Below, one piece after another: positions 33,602 through 43,052 of a DNA stretch of 64,000 nt. Below the pieces are notes generated by a model, which saw only the letters and a list, made by a program, of their open reading frames with translations, had not been told where the DNA came from and ran no database searches. This DNA comes from Candidatus Thermoplasmatota archaeon (GTDB lineage: Archaea > Thermoplasmatota > SW-10-69-26 > JACQPN01 > JAJPHT01): positions 1 through 64,000 of the forward strand of contig DATLGO010000050.1 of the NCBI GenBank assembly GCA_035540375.1. The letters run 5' to 3'. Each line of letters begins with the position of its first letter. The stretch's first letter is position 1. Position numbers and translations under genes: made by a program.

Positions 33602-35133
33602 CAGAGTCCCCTCCGCGCGGCGAGGGCCCAGGGGGAGACCGCGGGTTCGGTCGCGGCGGGAGCGCGCGCCGAGGCGCCCTGGCGGTGGTGGTAGCCGCGG
33701 ATGCCGCCGCCGGGGAGGCGCTCGAGCGCCGCGGCGATCGCGGCCGCGCGCCGGCGCTCGGCGGACTCGAGGTCCTTCGCCTCCTTCTCGAGGCGCTCGA
33801 CGATGCCGCGGTGGCCGATGAAGCCCGTCGAGAGGTCGCCCTTCAGGAACGCCTCGTCGCGGACGACCATCTTGTGGAACGGGATGTTGGTGATCGGACC
33901 TTCGAGGACGAACTCGTCGAGGGCGCGGCGCATGCGGTCGATGCACTCCGCGCGGTTCGAGCCGTGGGAGAGGAGCTTCACCGCGAGGCTGTCGTAGAAC
34001 GACGGGATGGTGAAGCCCTCGTAGAGACCGGAATCGACGCGCACGCCGGGGCCGCCCGGGGTCGCGTAGCGCGTGACCTTGCCGGGGGATGGCGCGAAGC
34101 CGTGGTACGGGTCCTCCGCGTTGATGCGGACCTCGAGGGCGTGGCCGCGGAGGACGATGTCCTCCTGCTTGTACGGAAGCGGCATGCCGGAGGCGACGCG
34201 GATCATGGTCTTCACGAGATCGACGCCCGTGATGAGCTCCGTCACCGGGTGCTCGACCTGGAGGCGCGTGTTCATCTCCATGAAATAGAACTGGCCGTCC
34301 TTGTAGAGGAACTCCATCGTGCCCGCGCCCGAGTAGCCCACGGACTTGGCGAGCTTCGCGACGCGTCCGCCCATGTCGGCGCGCATGGCGGCCGTCATGA
34401 CGGGCGAGGGGCCCTCCTCGAGGAGCTTCTGGTTGCGGCGCTGGATCGAGCACTCGCGCTCGCCGAGATGGATGACGTGGCCGTGCTCGTCGCCGATGAT
34501 CTGGAATTCGATGTGGCGGGGGTCCTCGATGAACTTCTCGATGAAGACCTCGTCGGAGCCGAAGGCGGAAGCCGCCTGCGCGGAGGCGTCGGCCACGGCC
34601 TTCTCGAGCTCGTCCATGCGGCGCACGATGCGCATGCCCATGCCGCCGCCGCCGTGCACCGCCTTCACGATGACCGGAAGGCCGATGCGCTCGACGACGT
34701 CCTTCGCGTCGGAGGGGTCGACGGGACCGTCGCTTGCGGGGGCGACGGGGACGCCCGCGCGGATGGCGTTGCGCTTCGCGCTGACCTTGTCCCCCATGGC
34801 CTCCATCGCCTTCGCGCTGGGGCCGATGAACTTGATGCCCGCCTTCGTGACCTTGTCCGCGAAGGTCGCGTTCTCGGAGAGGAAGCCATAGCCGGGGTGG
34901 ATGCCCTCGGCGCCCGTCGCGAGCGCCGCCTCCACGATGCGGTCCTGGACGAGGTAGCTCTCGCGGCTCGGGCCGGCCCCGATGTGGACGGCCTCGTCGG
35001 CCATCCTCACGTGGAGCGCTTCCCGGTCCGCGTCCGAGTACACGGCGACGGTCTTGACCCCGAGCTCCCGGCACGCGCGGATGACGCGGACCGAGATCTC
35101 ACCGCGGTTGGCGATGAGGATCTTGCGGAACAC
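33601..35133 (-). CDS. Biotin carboxylase subunit of acetyl/propionyl-CoA carboxylase
   Basis: 510 residues. It opens FRKILIANRGEISVRVIRA, the standard biotin carboxylase start. The ATP-grasp loop AVHGGGGMGMRIV, HIEFQIIGDEHG, EMNTRLQVEHPVTE (metal/catalytic residues) and GHALEVRINAEDP are all present. Using ATP and bicarbonate it carboxylates biotin on the adjacent carrier. The last 60 residues are an alanine-rich extension. Together with the carboxyltransferase it probably makes methylmalonyl-CoA from propionyl-CoA or malonyl-CoA from acetyl-CoA; sequence alone does not decide. Confidence 0.95.
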   Translation of the reverse strand: MFRKILIANRGEISVRVIRACRELGVKTVAVYSDADREALHVRMADEAVHIGAGPSRESYLVQDRIVEAALATGAEGIHPGYGFLSENATFADKVTKAGIKFIGPSAKAMEAMGDKVSAKRNAIRAGVPVAPASDGPVDPSDAKDVVERIGLPVIVKAVHGGGGMGMRIVRRMDELEKAVADASAQAASAFGSDEVFIEKFIEDPRHIEFQIIGDEHGHVIHLGERECSIQRRNQKLLEEGPSPVMTAAMRADMGGRVAKLAKSVGYSGAGTMEFLYKDGQFYFMEMNTRLQVEHPVTELITGVDLVKTMIRVASGMPLPYKQEDIVLRGHALEVRINAEDPYHGFAPSPGKVTRYATPGGPGVRVDSGLYEGFTIPSFYDSLAVKLLSHGSNRAECIDRMRRALDEFVLEGPITNIPFHKMVVRDEAFLKGDLSTGFIGHRGIVERLEKEAKDLESAERRRAAAIAAALERLPGGGIRGYHHRQGASARAPAATEPAVSPWALAARRGL

Positions 35134-35199
35134 GCGCCGACGACGTGACGGGCAGATAAAAAGGCTTCTCCCCCGGCCGCGGACGGCGGGCCGTCGCCT

Positions 35200-36660
35200 T
35201 CAAGGCTCCACCGGGGGCGCGGGGGCGACCGGCGCGGTCTCGGCCCCCCGCTTGGCCCGCGCCGCGCGCAGCGCGCTCGCCCGGATTCCGTACACCGCGT
35301 AGAGGACGAGGCCCACGCCCATCCAGGCCGCGAACCCGTAATGGATGAGCGGACCGAACGTGGCCATGAGATAGAGACAGGCCCCCACGCCCGCAAGCGG
35401 CACCCAGGGCGACCCCGGGCAGCGGAACGCGCGCGGCGCGTCGGGCTCGGTGCGCCGGAGGACGACGACCGCGAGGCAGACAATGGCGAAGAAGAAGAGC
35501 GTCGCCTCGTTCGTGAGCATGATGAGGAAGTCGAGCGGGAGCGCCGCCGCCGAGACCGCGACGATCGCGCCGAGGATGAGCGTCGTGCGGTTGGGCGTCG
35601 CGTGCTTCGCGGAGACGGCCGCGAGCCACGAGGGGAGGAGCCCGTCGCGCGCGATCGCGAGCACGATGCGCGTCGTCGCGAGCTGGAAGACGAGGAGCAC
35701 CGAGAGCGTCGCGAGGAGGCCGCCCACGTTCAGGATGACGGCCGCCCATCCGAGGTCCGCGTACCGCAGCGCGAAGGCGAGGGGCTCGCCGCTCCTCAGA
35801 AGCTCCGACGGCGCCATGCCGGTGAGCACGAGCGCCGCGGCGACGAAGAGCACCACGACGATCGCGAGCGACGCGAGGATGCCGAGCGGGACGTTGCGGC
35901 CGGGATTGCGCGTCTCCTCGGCGGCCGTCGAGACGGCGTCGAAGCCGAGGAAGGCGAAGAACGCGAGGCCGGCACCCGCGACGATGCCTTCGACACCCTT
36001 GGGCGCGAAGGAGGTGTAGTTCGCGGTATCGATCGCGGTCGCGCCGAGGACGATGAAGAGGAGGAGCGTGCCGATCTTCATCACGACCAGCGCGGAGTTC
36101 CAGGAAGCGCTCTCCTTGACGGGCCTCAGGAGGAGGATGGTGACGAGGCCGACGACGAGCGCCGCGGGCACATCCACGAGGCCGCCCGCCCCGGGCGTCG
36201 CGGTCCAGGTCTGAGGCAGGGCCATACCGAAGGCCTCGGATAGACCGGACAGGTTGTCGCTGAAGCCGCTCGCGATGGCCGCGTTCCCGACGCCGTAGCT
36301 CGCGATGAGCGCCCACGCGACGAGCCACCCCACGAGCTCGCCCATCGAGGCGAAGGCGTACGTGTAGGCGCTGCCGCCGAGCGGCATGAGCGTCGCGAGC
36401 TCCGCGTACGCGAGGGCGACGAGGACGCTCACGAGCGCGGCGACGACGAAGGAGAGCGCGACGCCGGGGCCCGCGTAGTCCGCCGCGACAAGGCCGGTCA
36501 CCGTGAAGACGCCGACGCCCACCATGGCGCCCACGCCGAGCGCGGTGAGGTCCCACGCGCCGAGCGTGCGCCGCAGCTCCGTGCCTTCGGCCTTGGCCCG
36601 CAGCTCCGCGAGGGGCGTTCGGACGCCATAGCGCTCCCGGACCGCGGACCAGAGACCCAC
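35200..36660 (-). CDS. APC-superfamily amino-acid permease
   Basis: 486 residues with about twelve hydrophobic helices. The first helix has LGVGAMVGVGVFTVTG, the substrate-binding G-x-G-V-F motif of the APC family, and helix 6 has FFAFLGFDAVSTAAEETRNP. These resemble cationic amino-acid transporters (CAT/YfnA-like). The substrate is unknown. I prefer the GTG at 36660, 32 bp from the TATA-like site at 36688-36696; an ATG at 36702 would place that site inside the coding region. Divergent from the PH-domain operon. Confidence 0.9.
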   Translation of the reverse strand: MGLWSAVRERYGVRTPLAELRAKAEGTELRRTLGAWDLTALGVGAMVGVGVFTVTGLVAADYAGPGVALSFVVAALVSVLVALAYAELATLMPLGGSAYTYAFASMGELVGWLVAWALIASYGVGNAAIASGFSDNLSGLSEAFGMALPQTWTATPGAGGLVDVPAALVVGLVTILLLRPVKESASWNSALVVMKIGTLLLFIVLGATAIDTANYTSFAPKGVEGIVAGAGLAFFAFLGFDAVSTAAEETRNPGRNVPLGILASLAIVVVLFVAAALVLTGMAPSELLRSGEPLAFALRYADLGWAAVILNVGGLLATLSVLLVFQLATTRIVLAIARDGLLPSWLAAVSAKHATPNRTTLILGAIVAVSAAALPLDFLIMLTNEATLFFFAIVCLAVVVLRRTEPDAPRAFRCPGSPWVPLAGVGACLYLMATFGPLIHYGFAAWMGVGLVLYAVYGIRASALRAARAKRGAETAPVAPAPPVEP

Positions 36661-36687
36661 GTCGATCGCACCGCGATGGGCTCGGGG

Positions 36688-36696
36688 GTATAAAAC
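36688..36696. promoter_or_regulatory. TATA-like box between divergent permease and PH-domain operon
   Basis: GTATAAAAC is centred 29 bp before the ATG at 36721 (+) and 32 bp before the GTG at 36660 (-). It is the only A/T-rich run in the gap and may serve both genes. Confidence 0.6.
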
Positions 36697-36720
36697 GGCC
36701 ATCCGCGCGTCGCGGCGCGG

Positions 36721-37905
36721 ATGCCTTTTTCGACGCGACGTGGCTTCCCCGCCGTGGCCCTCGTCCCGACGCCGCCCTGGTTCTACCTCCGTCCCGACGA
36801 AACCGTGATCGCGCGCGGGAAGCCCGAGCCCGGTTGGTTCGGCGTCCTCGCCGTTCCCCCCGTCGCCGTCGGCCTCGCGCTCGTCGCCGTCCTCCTCTAC
36901 GGGCACGGCTTCCTCGGGACGCTCCAACCCCGCGCGGCGCGCGAGGTCGCGCCCTTCGTCGCGCCCGCCCTCGGGCTCGTCGTCGGCGCCGTCGCCGCGG
37001 CCGTAGTCCGCGCGTGGTTCCTCGTGCGGACGTCCGAATACGTGATCACCGACGCGCGCGTCTACAGCCGCGTCGGGCGCCTCTGGACGCGCGTCCACTT
37101 CACGACGCACGACAAGGTCACGGACCTCTGGTACGGTCGGAACGTCCTCGACCGCGTCTTCGGCACGTCGACGCTCGTCCTCATGACCGCGGGCGGGGAC
37201 GTCGCGATCCGCGGCGTCGCGGACGCGCTCGCCGTGAAGGAACACGCGGAGGCGGCGCGCGAACGATTCATCGCGAAGCTCCTCGAACGCGTCCCCGCGA
37301 CGGCCCGCGCCGCGCCCCGGCCCGTCGCCCGCGCGACGCCCGACGTCGCCGCCTCGCCCGCGCCGGCCGCGGCTCTCCCGCCGCTCACGTCCGCGCCCGC
37401 GGGCGCGCGGCCGGACTACGTCCAGCAGGGCGACCGCGTCCTCTGGAGCGGCAAGCCCACGCTGCGCGTCGCGGCCGAGGGCGCCATCGCGCCGTTCCTG
37501 CTGTTCGCCGCCTGGGCATTCTCCATGGTCGCCTCGACGGGCGGGAATTTTGGACCTCCGCCGATCCTCTTCGTCGCCGTACCCGTCATCGCCGTGGTCG
37601 TCGTCGGCGTCCGCCTGCTCGCGCTCAAGAGGATGGAGTTCGTCGTGACCGACCGCCGCGTGTACGTGCGCCACGGCATCGTGGGCACCGTCGTCGCGCA
37701 GCTCACGTACGACAAGATCACCGACATCGTGTACGGCCGCGACATCCCGGGGCGCATCCTCGGCTATGGCTCGCTCACGATCAACACGGCGGGAAGCGTC
37801 GGGGCGCCCGCGAAGATGATCGGACTTTTCGACGCGATCGCCGTGAAGGAGATCATCGAATCCGCCCGCGCCCGCGCCGTCGACGGTCCGGAGGCCGAGG
37901 CGTGA
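36721..37905 (+). CDS. Membrane protein with two bacterial PH (bPH2) domains
   Basis: 394 residues made of two similar halves. Each half has a short N-terminal segment, two transmembrane helices and a PH-like YdbS/DUF304 domain. Half 1 has SEYVITDARVYSRVG and FTTHDKVTDLWYGRNVLDR; half 2 has MEFVVTDRRVYVRHG and LTYDKITDIVYGRDIPGR. A proline/alanine linker (about 195-230) joins them. Such proteins are thought to act in membrane homeostasis. The stop overlaps the GTG of the next PH-domain gene by 4 bp. Confidence 0.85.
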   Translation: MPFSTRRGFPAVALVPTPPWFYLRPDETVIARGKPEPGWFGVLAVPPVAVGLALVAVLLYGHGFLGTLQPRAAREVAPFVAPALGLVVGAVAAAVVRAWFLVRTSEYVITDARVYSRVGRLWTRVHFTTHDKVTDLWYGRNVLDRVFGTSTLVLMTAGGDVAIRGVADALAVKEHAEAARERFIAKLLERVPATARAAPRPVARATPDVAASPAPAAALPPLTSAPAGARPDYVQQGDRVLWSGKPTLRVAAEGAIAPFLLFAAWAFSMVASTGGNFGPPPILFVAVPVIAVVVVGVRLLALKRMEFVVTDRRVYVRHGIVGTVVAQLTYDKITDIVYGRDIPGRILGYGSLTINTAGSVGAPAKMIGLFDAIAVKEIIESARARAVDGPEAEA

Positions 37906-38429
37906 CGCTCGACGACCTCGCTGTCGCGCACGTGCGGCCCGGAGAGCGCATCCGGTGGGTCGCGCGCCCGTCGCTCCTCGGCCTCGCGCCGATCCTCCTC
38001 GGCGGCGCGGCCGCGACGCTCGGCGGGTGGATCGGACCCTTCCTGGTGTTCGGCGCCGAGCCCGAGGCCTTCGGCCTCGCGACGTTCGCGATGCTCATCG
38101 TCTTCGGCTTCCTCCCCGCCGTCGGCAAGCGCGTGCTCGCCCTCGTCTTCTCGCGCTACGTCGTGACCGAGGAGCGCGTGTACGCCATCACCTCGTTCGT
38201 GAGCGTGAACGTGCAGAGCGTCCCCCTTTCGCGCCTTTCGCGCGTCACCGTCAGCCAGGGTCCGATCCTCAACTGGTTCGACCTTTGGACCGCGACCATC
38301 TCGGCTTATGGCGAAGCGGGGACCACCATCGTCATCCCCGCCTTCCGCGACGGCGGCCGCCTTCTCGCGGAGACAAGCGACGGCATCGAGCGCGGCGCGA
38401 ACGTGGCGTGGATCGTGAAGGGCGACTAG
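37902..38429 (+). CDS. PH-domain (YdbS-like) membrane protein
   Basis: 175 residues from a GTG overlapping the previous stop. Two hydrophobic helices (about 22-45 and 52-78) precede a bPH2 domain: SRYVVTEERVYAITSF, LSRVTVSQGPILNWFDLWT. The partner gene upstream has the same domain twice, so the operon encodes three PH modules. Role unknown, membrane-associated. The 3' end overlaps the convergent DUF1294 gene by 4 bp. Confidence 0.82.
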   Translation: MTLDDLAVAHVRPGERIRWVARPSLLGLAPILLGGAAATLGGWIGPFLVFGAEPEAFGLATFAMLIVFGFLPAVGKRVLALVFSRYVVTEERVYAITSFVSVNVQSVPLSRLSRVTVSQGPILNWFDLWTATISAYGEAGTTIVIPAFRDGGRLLAETSDGIERGANVAWIVKGD

Positions 38430-38695
38430 ATCGCGTCGAGCGCGAGGAGCAGCGCGCCCTGCAACGCGACGACGCCGAGAAGCGCCGTCACGAACGACAT
38501 CTTGCGCGTCTTGTGCCGGAGCACCACCATGCCCACGGCGACGCCCGGCGATCCCCCCGCAAGCGCGAGGGCGAGAAGCACCCGCTCCGGCACGCGCGCG
38601 GCGCGGCGACGCGCCCTGATCTTGTCGAACGCCATCGCCGCGAACGCGACGACGCTCGCGAGGGCGACCCACGCGGAGGCCCAGGGCGGAATCAC
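38426..38695 (-). CDS. Small DUF1294 membrane protein
   Basis: 89 residues from a GTG overlapping the stop of the upstream acetyltransferase (GTGA, 38692-38695). Family features are AFAAMAFDKIRARRRAARVPE after the first helix, then LAGGSPGVAVGMVVLRHKTRK. Two or three helices. In other organisms DUF1294 is fused to cold-shock domains or stands alone; function unknown. Confidence 0.82.
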   Translation of the reverse strand: MIPPWASAWVALASVVAFAAMAFDKIRARRRAARVPERVLLALALAGGSPGVAVGMVVLRHKTRKMSFVTALLGVVALQGALLLALDAI

Positions 38696-39675
38696 GGCTC
38701 GAGCCGCCCCCCGAGGACGATGCGGAAACGCAAGGCGGCCTCCGCGAGGAGCGTGTCGCCGTCCGAGAGGGTGGCGCGCACCCACGCGTCGCGCCCTTCG
38801 GTGCGCTCGACGCCCGCGCGCGCCACGAGGGCGCGTCCCGGCCGCGCCGGCGCGCGATACGTCACCCGTAGGTCCGCGAGGAGCCCCGTCTCTCCCGTCG
38901 CGGCCCAGAGCGCCCACACGCCGACGTCGTCGAGCGCCGTCGCCACGAGGCCGCCGTGCACGATGCCGGGCGGGCCGACGTGGTCCGGAGCGAACGCGAC
39001 GTCGGCGACGACGGCGTCGCCTTCGCGGCGCGGGCGCAGGCCGAGGCCGCGCGTGGCGCGGGGCGAGCACGCAAAGCATGCGTTCCCGGGTTCGTCGAAC
39101 GGGAGCGGCACGCTGGCCTCGCGGGCGCGCGCGGCCTCGCGTCGCCACTCGGGCGCGGTGATCCCGAACACGATCTCGTCGGCGCGGGTCCCGTCGTCGA
39201 GCCGGCGGTGTTCGCGCAGCCGCCCTTCCTCCCGGAAGCCGAGACCGCGGAAGAGGCGGATCGCGCGGTCGTTGTAGGCGAACGTCCGGGCGATGACGTG
39301 GTGGAGCTTCATCTCGTCGAACGCGAGCGCGAGAAGCTGCGTCACGGTCTCGCGTCCGACGCCGCGCCCGCGGCCTTTCGATTCGAGGACGATGCCGACT
39401 TCCGCGGTTCCGCTCACCTCCTCGATGTCGCGGAGCCCCGCCTGCCCGACGAGCGCGCCGTCGACCTCGACGCCAAGGAGCACGTAACGCTCGTGGAGCG
39501 CGTGCTGGATCGCGTCGAGCACCGCGCCGCGGTCCATGCGCTCGTGGCCCGTGAGCGCGAGGTGGCGGATCTCCGGATCGCTCCACCACGCGGCGACCTG
39601 GTCGGCGTCGGCGGCTTCGAGGACGCGCAGCCGCACGGCGGGTTCCTGCATGGCGGCCGCGAGCGCGCTCCTCAC
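38692..39675 (-). CDS. GNAT acetyltransferase fused to a hotdog thioesterase
   Basis: 327 residues with two domains. Residues about 10-175 are a RimJ/RimL-type GNAT: VGIVLESKGRGRGVGRETVT carries the acetyl-CoA motif, and TFAYNDRAIRLFRGLGFREEG follows. Residues about 190-327 are a PaaI-type hotdog fold with GPPGIVHGGLVATALDD (the HGG segment) and DLRVTYRAPARPG. The fusion links acyl-CoA use with acyl-thioester hydrolysis in one cytosolic protein. A start at the ATG nine codons in is possible. It overlaps the DUF1294 gene by 4 bp. Confidence 0.85.
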   Translation of the reverse strand: MRSALAAAMQEPAVRLRVLEAADADQVAAWWSDPEIRHLALTGHERMDRGAVLDAIQHALHERYVLLGVEVDGALVGQAGLRDIEEVSGTAEVGIVLESKGRGRGVGRETVTQLLALAFDEMKLHHVIARTFAYNDRAIRLFRGLGFREEGRLREHRRLDDGTRADEIVFGITAPEWRREAARAREASVPLPFDEPGNACFACSPRATRGLGLRPRREGDAVVADVAFAPDHVGPPGIVHGGLVATALDDVGVWALWAATGETGLLADLRVTYRAPARPGRALVARAGVERTEGRDAWVRATLSDGDTLLAEAALRFRIVLGGRLEP

Positions 39676-39739
39676 GCTTGAGGGAATCGTCGATCATCGA
39701 TCCAATCCGCTTATCCCCCCGGGCGGCGGCGCGCCCCGC

Positions 39740-40501
39740 ATGCACGCCCGCTTTGCGGTCGCCCTCGCCGTCGTCACGCTCGTCGCCGCCGCTTTTGCGG
39801 CCTCCGCCGTTCCCGCCGCGGACGAGCGCGAGAGCATCGGCCTCCTGGGTCAGGTCACGATGAAGAAGAACACGCGTCCGCTCGCGAACGGCAACGCCAC
39901 CGTCGAGGCGGACGTCACGGTGAACGGCGCCGCCGCGCGCGACGCGGGCGCGCGGTTCGTGCTCGTGAGCGTCGGGTCGGACGGGAGCCACGGAGCGCCC
40001 GCCCCGGCGCCCGGCGGGAACGGGACGGGGAACGGGACCGGCGGCAACGCGACGAATCCGCCCGCGGCGAAATTCCAACCCATCATCAAGGACGGTCACC
40101 TCCGCGTCGCGAACGATCCGCGCACCGCCTACCTTGCGAAGGAAGGCGCCGGGACGAAGCGCCTCAACTTCTGGTACGAAGCCGCGCGGCTCGACGGCGT
40201 CATGGTCATCAAGGTCGTGGCGAACACGACCGCCGGGACGACGCCCGCCGACGTCGAGGTGATGATCATGGCCTTCAACGGCACCTACGGCCCGATCATG
40301 GGCGCCGACGGGAGGCCCCTCGTCGTGCAGTCGTTCACGACGCTCGGCGCGCGCGAGGCGACCCCGCCCCCGTCGAACGGCACGGGCGGGCCCGCCCCGA
40401 ACGAGACGGTCGACGGCGATGGCGCCCCGACGTCCGCCCTCGGGCTCGTCGGCGTCGCGCTCGCGGTCGTCGCCGTCGCCGCGGTCGCGCGACGCCGATG
40501 A
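39740..40501 (+). CDS. Secreted protein with C-terminal anchor
   Basis: 253 residues. Signal 1-26 (ends A-S-A-V-P-A-A-D). The middle has N-G-T-G-N-G-T repeats, several N-x-T sites suggesting N-glycosylation, and a beta region LNFWYEAARLDGVMVIKVVA. The end is a T/P/G/N-rich stalk and APTSALGLVGVALAVVAV plus RRR, a typical archaeal surface anchor. A TATA-like CGCTTATCC (39709-39716) lies 28 bp before the ATG. Function unknown. Confidence 0.78.
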   Translation: MHARFAVALAVVTLVAAAFAASAVPAADERESIGLLGQVTMKKNTRPLANGNATVEADVTVNGAAARDAGARFVLVSVGSDGSHGAPAPAPGGNGTGNGTGGNATNPPAAKFQPIIKDGHLRVANDPRTAYLAKEGAGTKRLNFWYEAARLDGVMVIKVVANTTAGTTPADVEVMIMAFNGTYGPIMGADGRPLVVQSFTTLGAREATPPPSNGTGGPAPNETVDGDGAPTSALGLVGVALAVVAVAAVARRR

Positions 40502-40537
40502 GCATGGCTTGAAACGGCCGCCCGGCGATGTCGGGCC

Positions 40538-41128
40538 GTGCTCCGTTTCGCCGCGCCGGTCCTGTTCGCCCTCGCGCTCGCGGGTTGCCTCGCCGCCGAG
40601 GACGCCCCGCTCGCGCCTTTGCCCGACAGCGGCATCTTCGTCGCGATGGCGTGGGCGTGCGGGACGCAGCCGCACCCGATGGGCGACCTGGTCGTCGTGG
40701 ACGCGGACGGGGCGCTCCGCCACGTCGCGATCGAGGCGTCGGACGCGCCCTTGCGCGCGCCGAACCTCTCGATGCCGAGCGAGGAAGCCGCCCGCGTCGT
40801 CACGGAGGCCGTCGCGACAGGGCTCGCCATCGGCACCTATCACGAGCGCTGGCTCCACGCGAACGGAACGATCATCCACGCCGAGCGGGTCCCGCTCGAC
40901 GCCTCCGCGTTCGAGCGCCTGCGCGGGCTCGTCGCAGCCGCGAGCTTCGCCGATCTCGCGCGCGAATACGACGGCGACACGCTCATCGCCGACGGTTGCT
41001 CCTACGGCTACGCGGCGTGGATTCATGGAGGCTATCGCGCGGTGGGGGCCATCGACGATGGCGGTCCCGCCGCGCTCGACGACCTCCGGGCGTGGCTTCT
41101 CGCCCGGCACGGGCGCGAAGCCTGGTGA
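40538..41128 (+). CDS. Putative lipoprotein
   Basis: 196 residues from GTG. The N-terminus (LRFAAPVLFALALAGCLAAE) ends in the lipobox LAGC, so Cys17 may be lipidated. The remaining domain (VVVDADGALRHVAIEA, GTYHERWLHANGTIIHAE) is beta/alpha and unrecognised; two further cysteines (in AWACGTQ and DGCSYGY) could pair. Sits between a secreted protein and the convergent carboxyltransferase, whose stop is adjacent. Confidence 0.7.
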   Translation: MLRFAAPVLFALALAGCLAAEDAPLAPLPDSGIFVAMAWACGTQPHPMGDLVVVDADGALRHVAIEASDAPLRAPNLSMPSEEAARVVTEAVATGLAIGTYHERWLHANGTIIHAERVPLDASAFERLRGLVAAASFADLAREYDGDTLIADGCSYGYAAWIHGGYRAVGAIDDGGPAALDDLRAWLLARHGREAW

Positions 41129-42679
41129 TCAGAGCGGGATGTTGCCGTGCTTGCGCGGCGGGCGCTCGACGCGCTTCGAAGCGAGGCTCTGGAGCGCGTC
41201 GATGAGGACGGCGCGCGTGTCCTGCGGCTCGATCACATCGTCGATGTAGCCCTTCTCGGCGGCCACGTACGGGTTCGCGAACGTCTCGCGGTACTGCCGG
41301 ACGAGCTCGGCGCGCTTCGCGGCGGGGTCCTTCGCCTCGGCGAGCTCCTTCCGGTAGAGGATGTTGACCGCGCCCTCGGGGCCCATGACCGCGATCTCGG
41401 CCGTGGGCCACGCGACGTTGTAGTCGGAGCGCACGTGCTTCGAGCACATGACGTCGTACGCGCCGCCGTAGGCCTTGCGCGTGATGACGGTGAGCTTCGG
41501 CACCGTCGCCTCGCAGTACGCGTAAAGGAGCTTCGCGCCCTGGCGGATGATGCCGCCGTACTCCTGGCTCGTGCCCGGGAGGAAGCCGGGGACGTCCACG
41601 AACGTGACGAGCGGGATGTTGAACGCGTCGCAGAAGCGCACGAAGCGCCCGGCCTTCACGGAAGCGTCGATGTCGAGCACGCCCGCGAGGACCTTCGGCT
41701 GGTTCCCGACGACGCCGATCGACTTGCCGCCGAGGCGCGCGAAGCCGACGACGATGTTCTTCGCGTAGTGCGGCTGGACCTCGAGGAAGGATTCCCTGTC
41801 GCAGACGCGCGCGATGACGTCCTTGATGTCGTACGGGAGGTCCGGCGAATCCGGAACGATGCGCGCGAGGTCCGCGTCGCGGCGGTCCGCGGGGTCCGTC
41901 GTCGCGACGGCGGGCGAGGGCTCGAGATTGTTCGAGGGGATGTACGAGAGGAGCTTGCGGACGAGGAAGAGCGCGTCCTCCTCCGAATCGCAAGCGAAGT
42001 GCGCGACGCCCGACGTCTCGTTGTGCGTGTTCGCGCCGCCGAGGGTCTCGAAGTCGACCTCCTCGTGCGTGACGCTCTTGATCACCTCGGGCCCGGTGAT
42101 GAACATGTGGCTCGTGCCCTTCACCATCACGATGAAGTCGGTGATCGCGGGCGAGTAGACCGCGCCGCCCGCGCACGGGCCCATGATGACGCTGATCTGG
42201 GGCACGACGCCCGAGGCCTGCTCGTTGCGCCAGAAGATCTCCGCGTAGCCGCCAAGCGAGTCCACGCCTTCCTGGATGCGCGCGCCGCCCGAGTCGTTGA
42301 GGCCCACGACGGGCGCGCCGTTCTGCACCGCGAGGTCCATGATCTTCGTGATCTTCCCGGCGTACGCGAGACCGAGCGATCCGCCGAAGACGGTGAAGTC
42401 CTGCGCAAAGACGTATGTGAGGCGGCCGTCCACGCGGCCCCATCCCGTCACGACGCCGTCGCCGAGGGGCTTGTTCTTCTCCATCCCGAAGCGCGACACC
42501 TGGTGCACGACGAATGGATCGAGTTCCCGGAACGTGCCGGGATCGAGGAACGCCTCGATGCGCTCGCGCGCGGTGAGCTTGCCCGCCGCGTGCTGCTTCG
42601 CGATGCGGTCCGCCCCGCCGCCGAGCCGGGCCTTCTCCTTGAGCTTGCGGAGCCCTTCGATGCGGTCCTCGACGCTCAC
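41129..42679 (-). CDS. Acyl-CoA carboxylase carboxyltransferase subunit
   Basis: 516 residues, the normal size for PccB/MmdA. It has the N-half [19 protein letters not shown] (oxyanion hole), [19 protein letters not shown], and in the C-half [29 protein letters not shown] and [17 protein letters not shown]. It moves the carboxyl group from carboxybiotin (carrier at 33113-33601) to the acyl-CoA. Similarity to propionyl- and methylmalonyl-CoA enzymes is strong, substrate unproven. I chose the GTG at 42679 by length; upstream readings are arginine-rich and noncoding in look. Confidence 0.94.
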   Translation of the reverse strand: MSVEDRIEGLRKLKEKARLGGGADRIAKQHAAGKLTARERIEAFLDPGTFRELDPFVVHQVSRFGMEKNKPLGDGVVTGWGRVDGRLTYVFAQDFTVFGGSLGLAYAGKITKIMDLAVQNGAPVVGLNDSGGARIQEGVDSLGGYAEIFWRNEQASGVVPQISVIMGPCAGGAVYSPAITDFIVMVKGTSHMFITGPEVIKSVTHEEVDFETLGGANTHNETSGVAHFACDSEEDALFLVRKLLSYIPSNNLEPSPAVATTDPADRRDADLARIVPDSPDLPYDIKDVIARVCDRESFLEVQPHYAKNIVVGFARLGGKSIGVVGNQPKVLAGVLDIDASVKAGRFVRFCDAFNIPLVTFVDVPGFLPGTSQEYGGIIRQGAKLLYAYCEATVPKLTVITRKAYGGAYDVMCSKHVRSDYNVAWPTAEIAVMGPEGAVNILYRKELAEAKDPAAKRAELVRQYRETFANPYVAAEKGYIDDVIEPQDTRAVLIDALQSLASKRVERPPRKHGNIPL

Positions 42680-42830
42680 GCCGCGGCGAAGCGGGTCGGC
42701 TTCCTTGAAGGTTGTGCGGGGACGGCGCCTCCGCGGCCGCAAAAGGGCCCGTCCGACCGCGCAAACCCCAGCCCCTCGCGAAGAAACTCTTATGACGGGG
42801 ACGACGGCTTGCCGCCCGGGGTTTCCCCTC

Positions 42831-43046
42831 ATGTCCATGTCCCCCCACGAGCAGAAGGTGTACGACGCGCTGAAGAAGGCCGCCGCGACCAAGCCCGAGG
42901 CCGCGAAGAAGGTCGACGACATCGCGAAGCTCGTGGCGCCGATGGGCAAGGGCCAGGTCTCGGCCGCGGTCGCGTCGCTCAAGCAGAAGGGCTTCCTCGA
43001 CCTCGGCGGCGCCGCCCGCGCGAACGCGTACTACGTCAAGAAGTGA
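42831..43046 (+). CDS. Small winged-helix DNA-binding protein
   Basis: 71 residues: [42 protein letters not shown] and [13 protein letters not shown] form one complete winged helix, and lysine content is high. The protein has no other domain, so it may be a chromatin-like or small regulator. A TATA-like CTCTTATGAC (42787-42796) puts the transcription start about 14 nt before the ATG at 42831; a second ATG lies 6 nt later. Divergent from the carboxyltransferase. Confidence 0.8.
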   Translation: MSMSPHEQKVYDALKKAAATKPEAAKKVDDIAKLVAPMGKGQVSAAVASLKQKGFLDLGGAARANAYYVKK

Positions 43047-43052
43047 TTTTCC

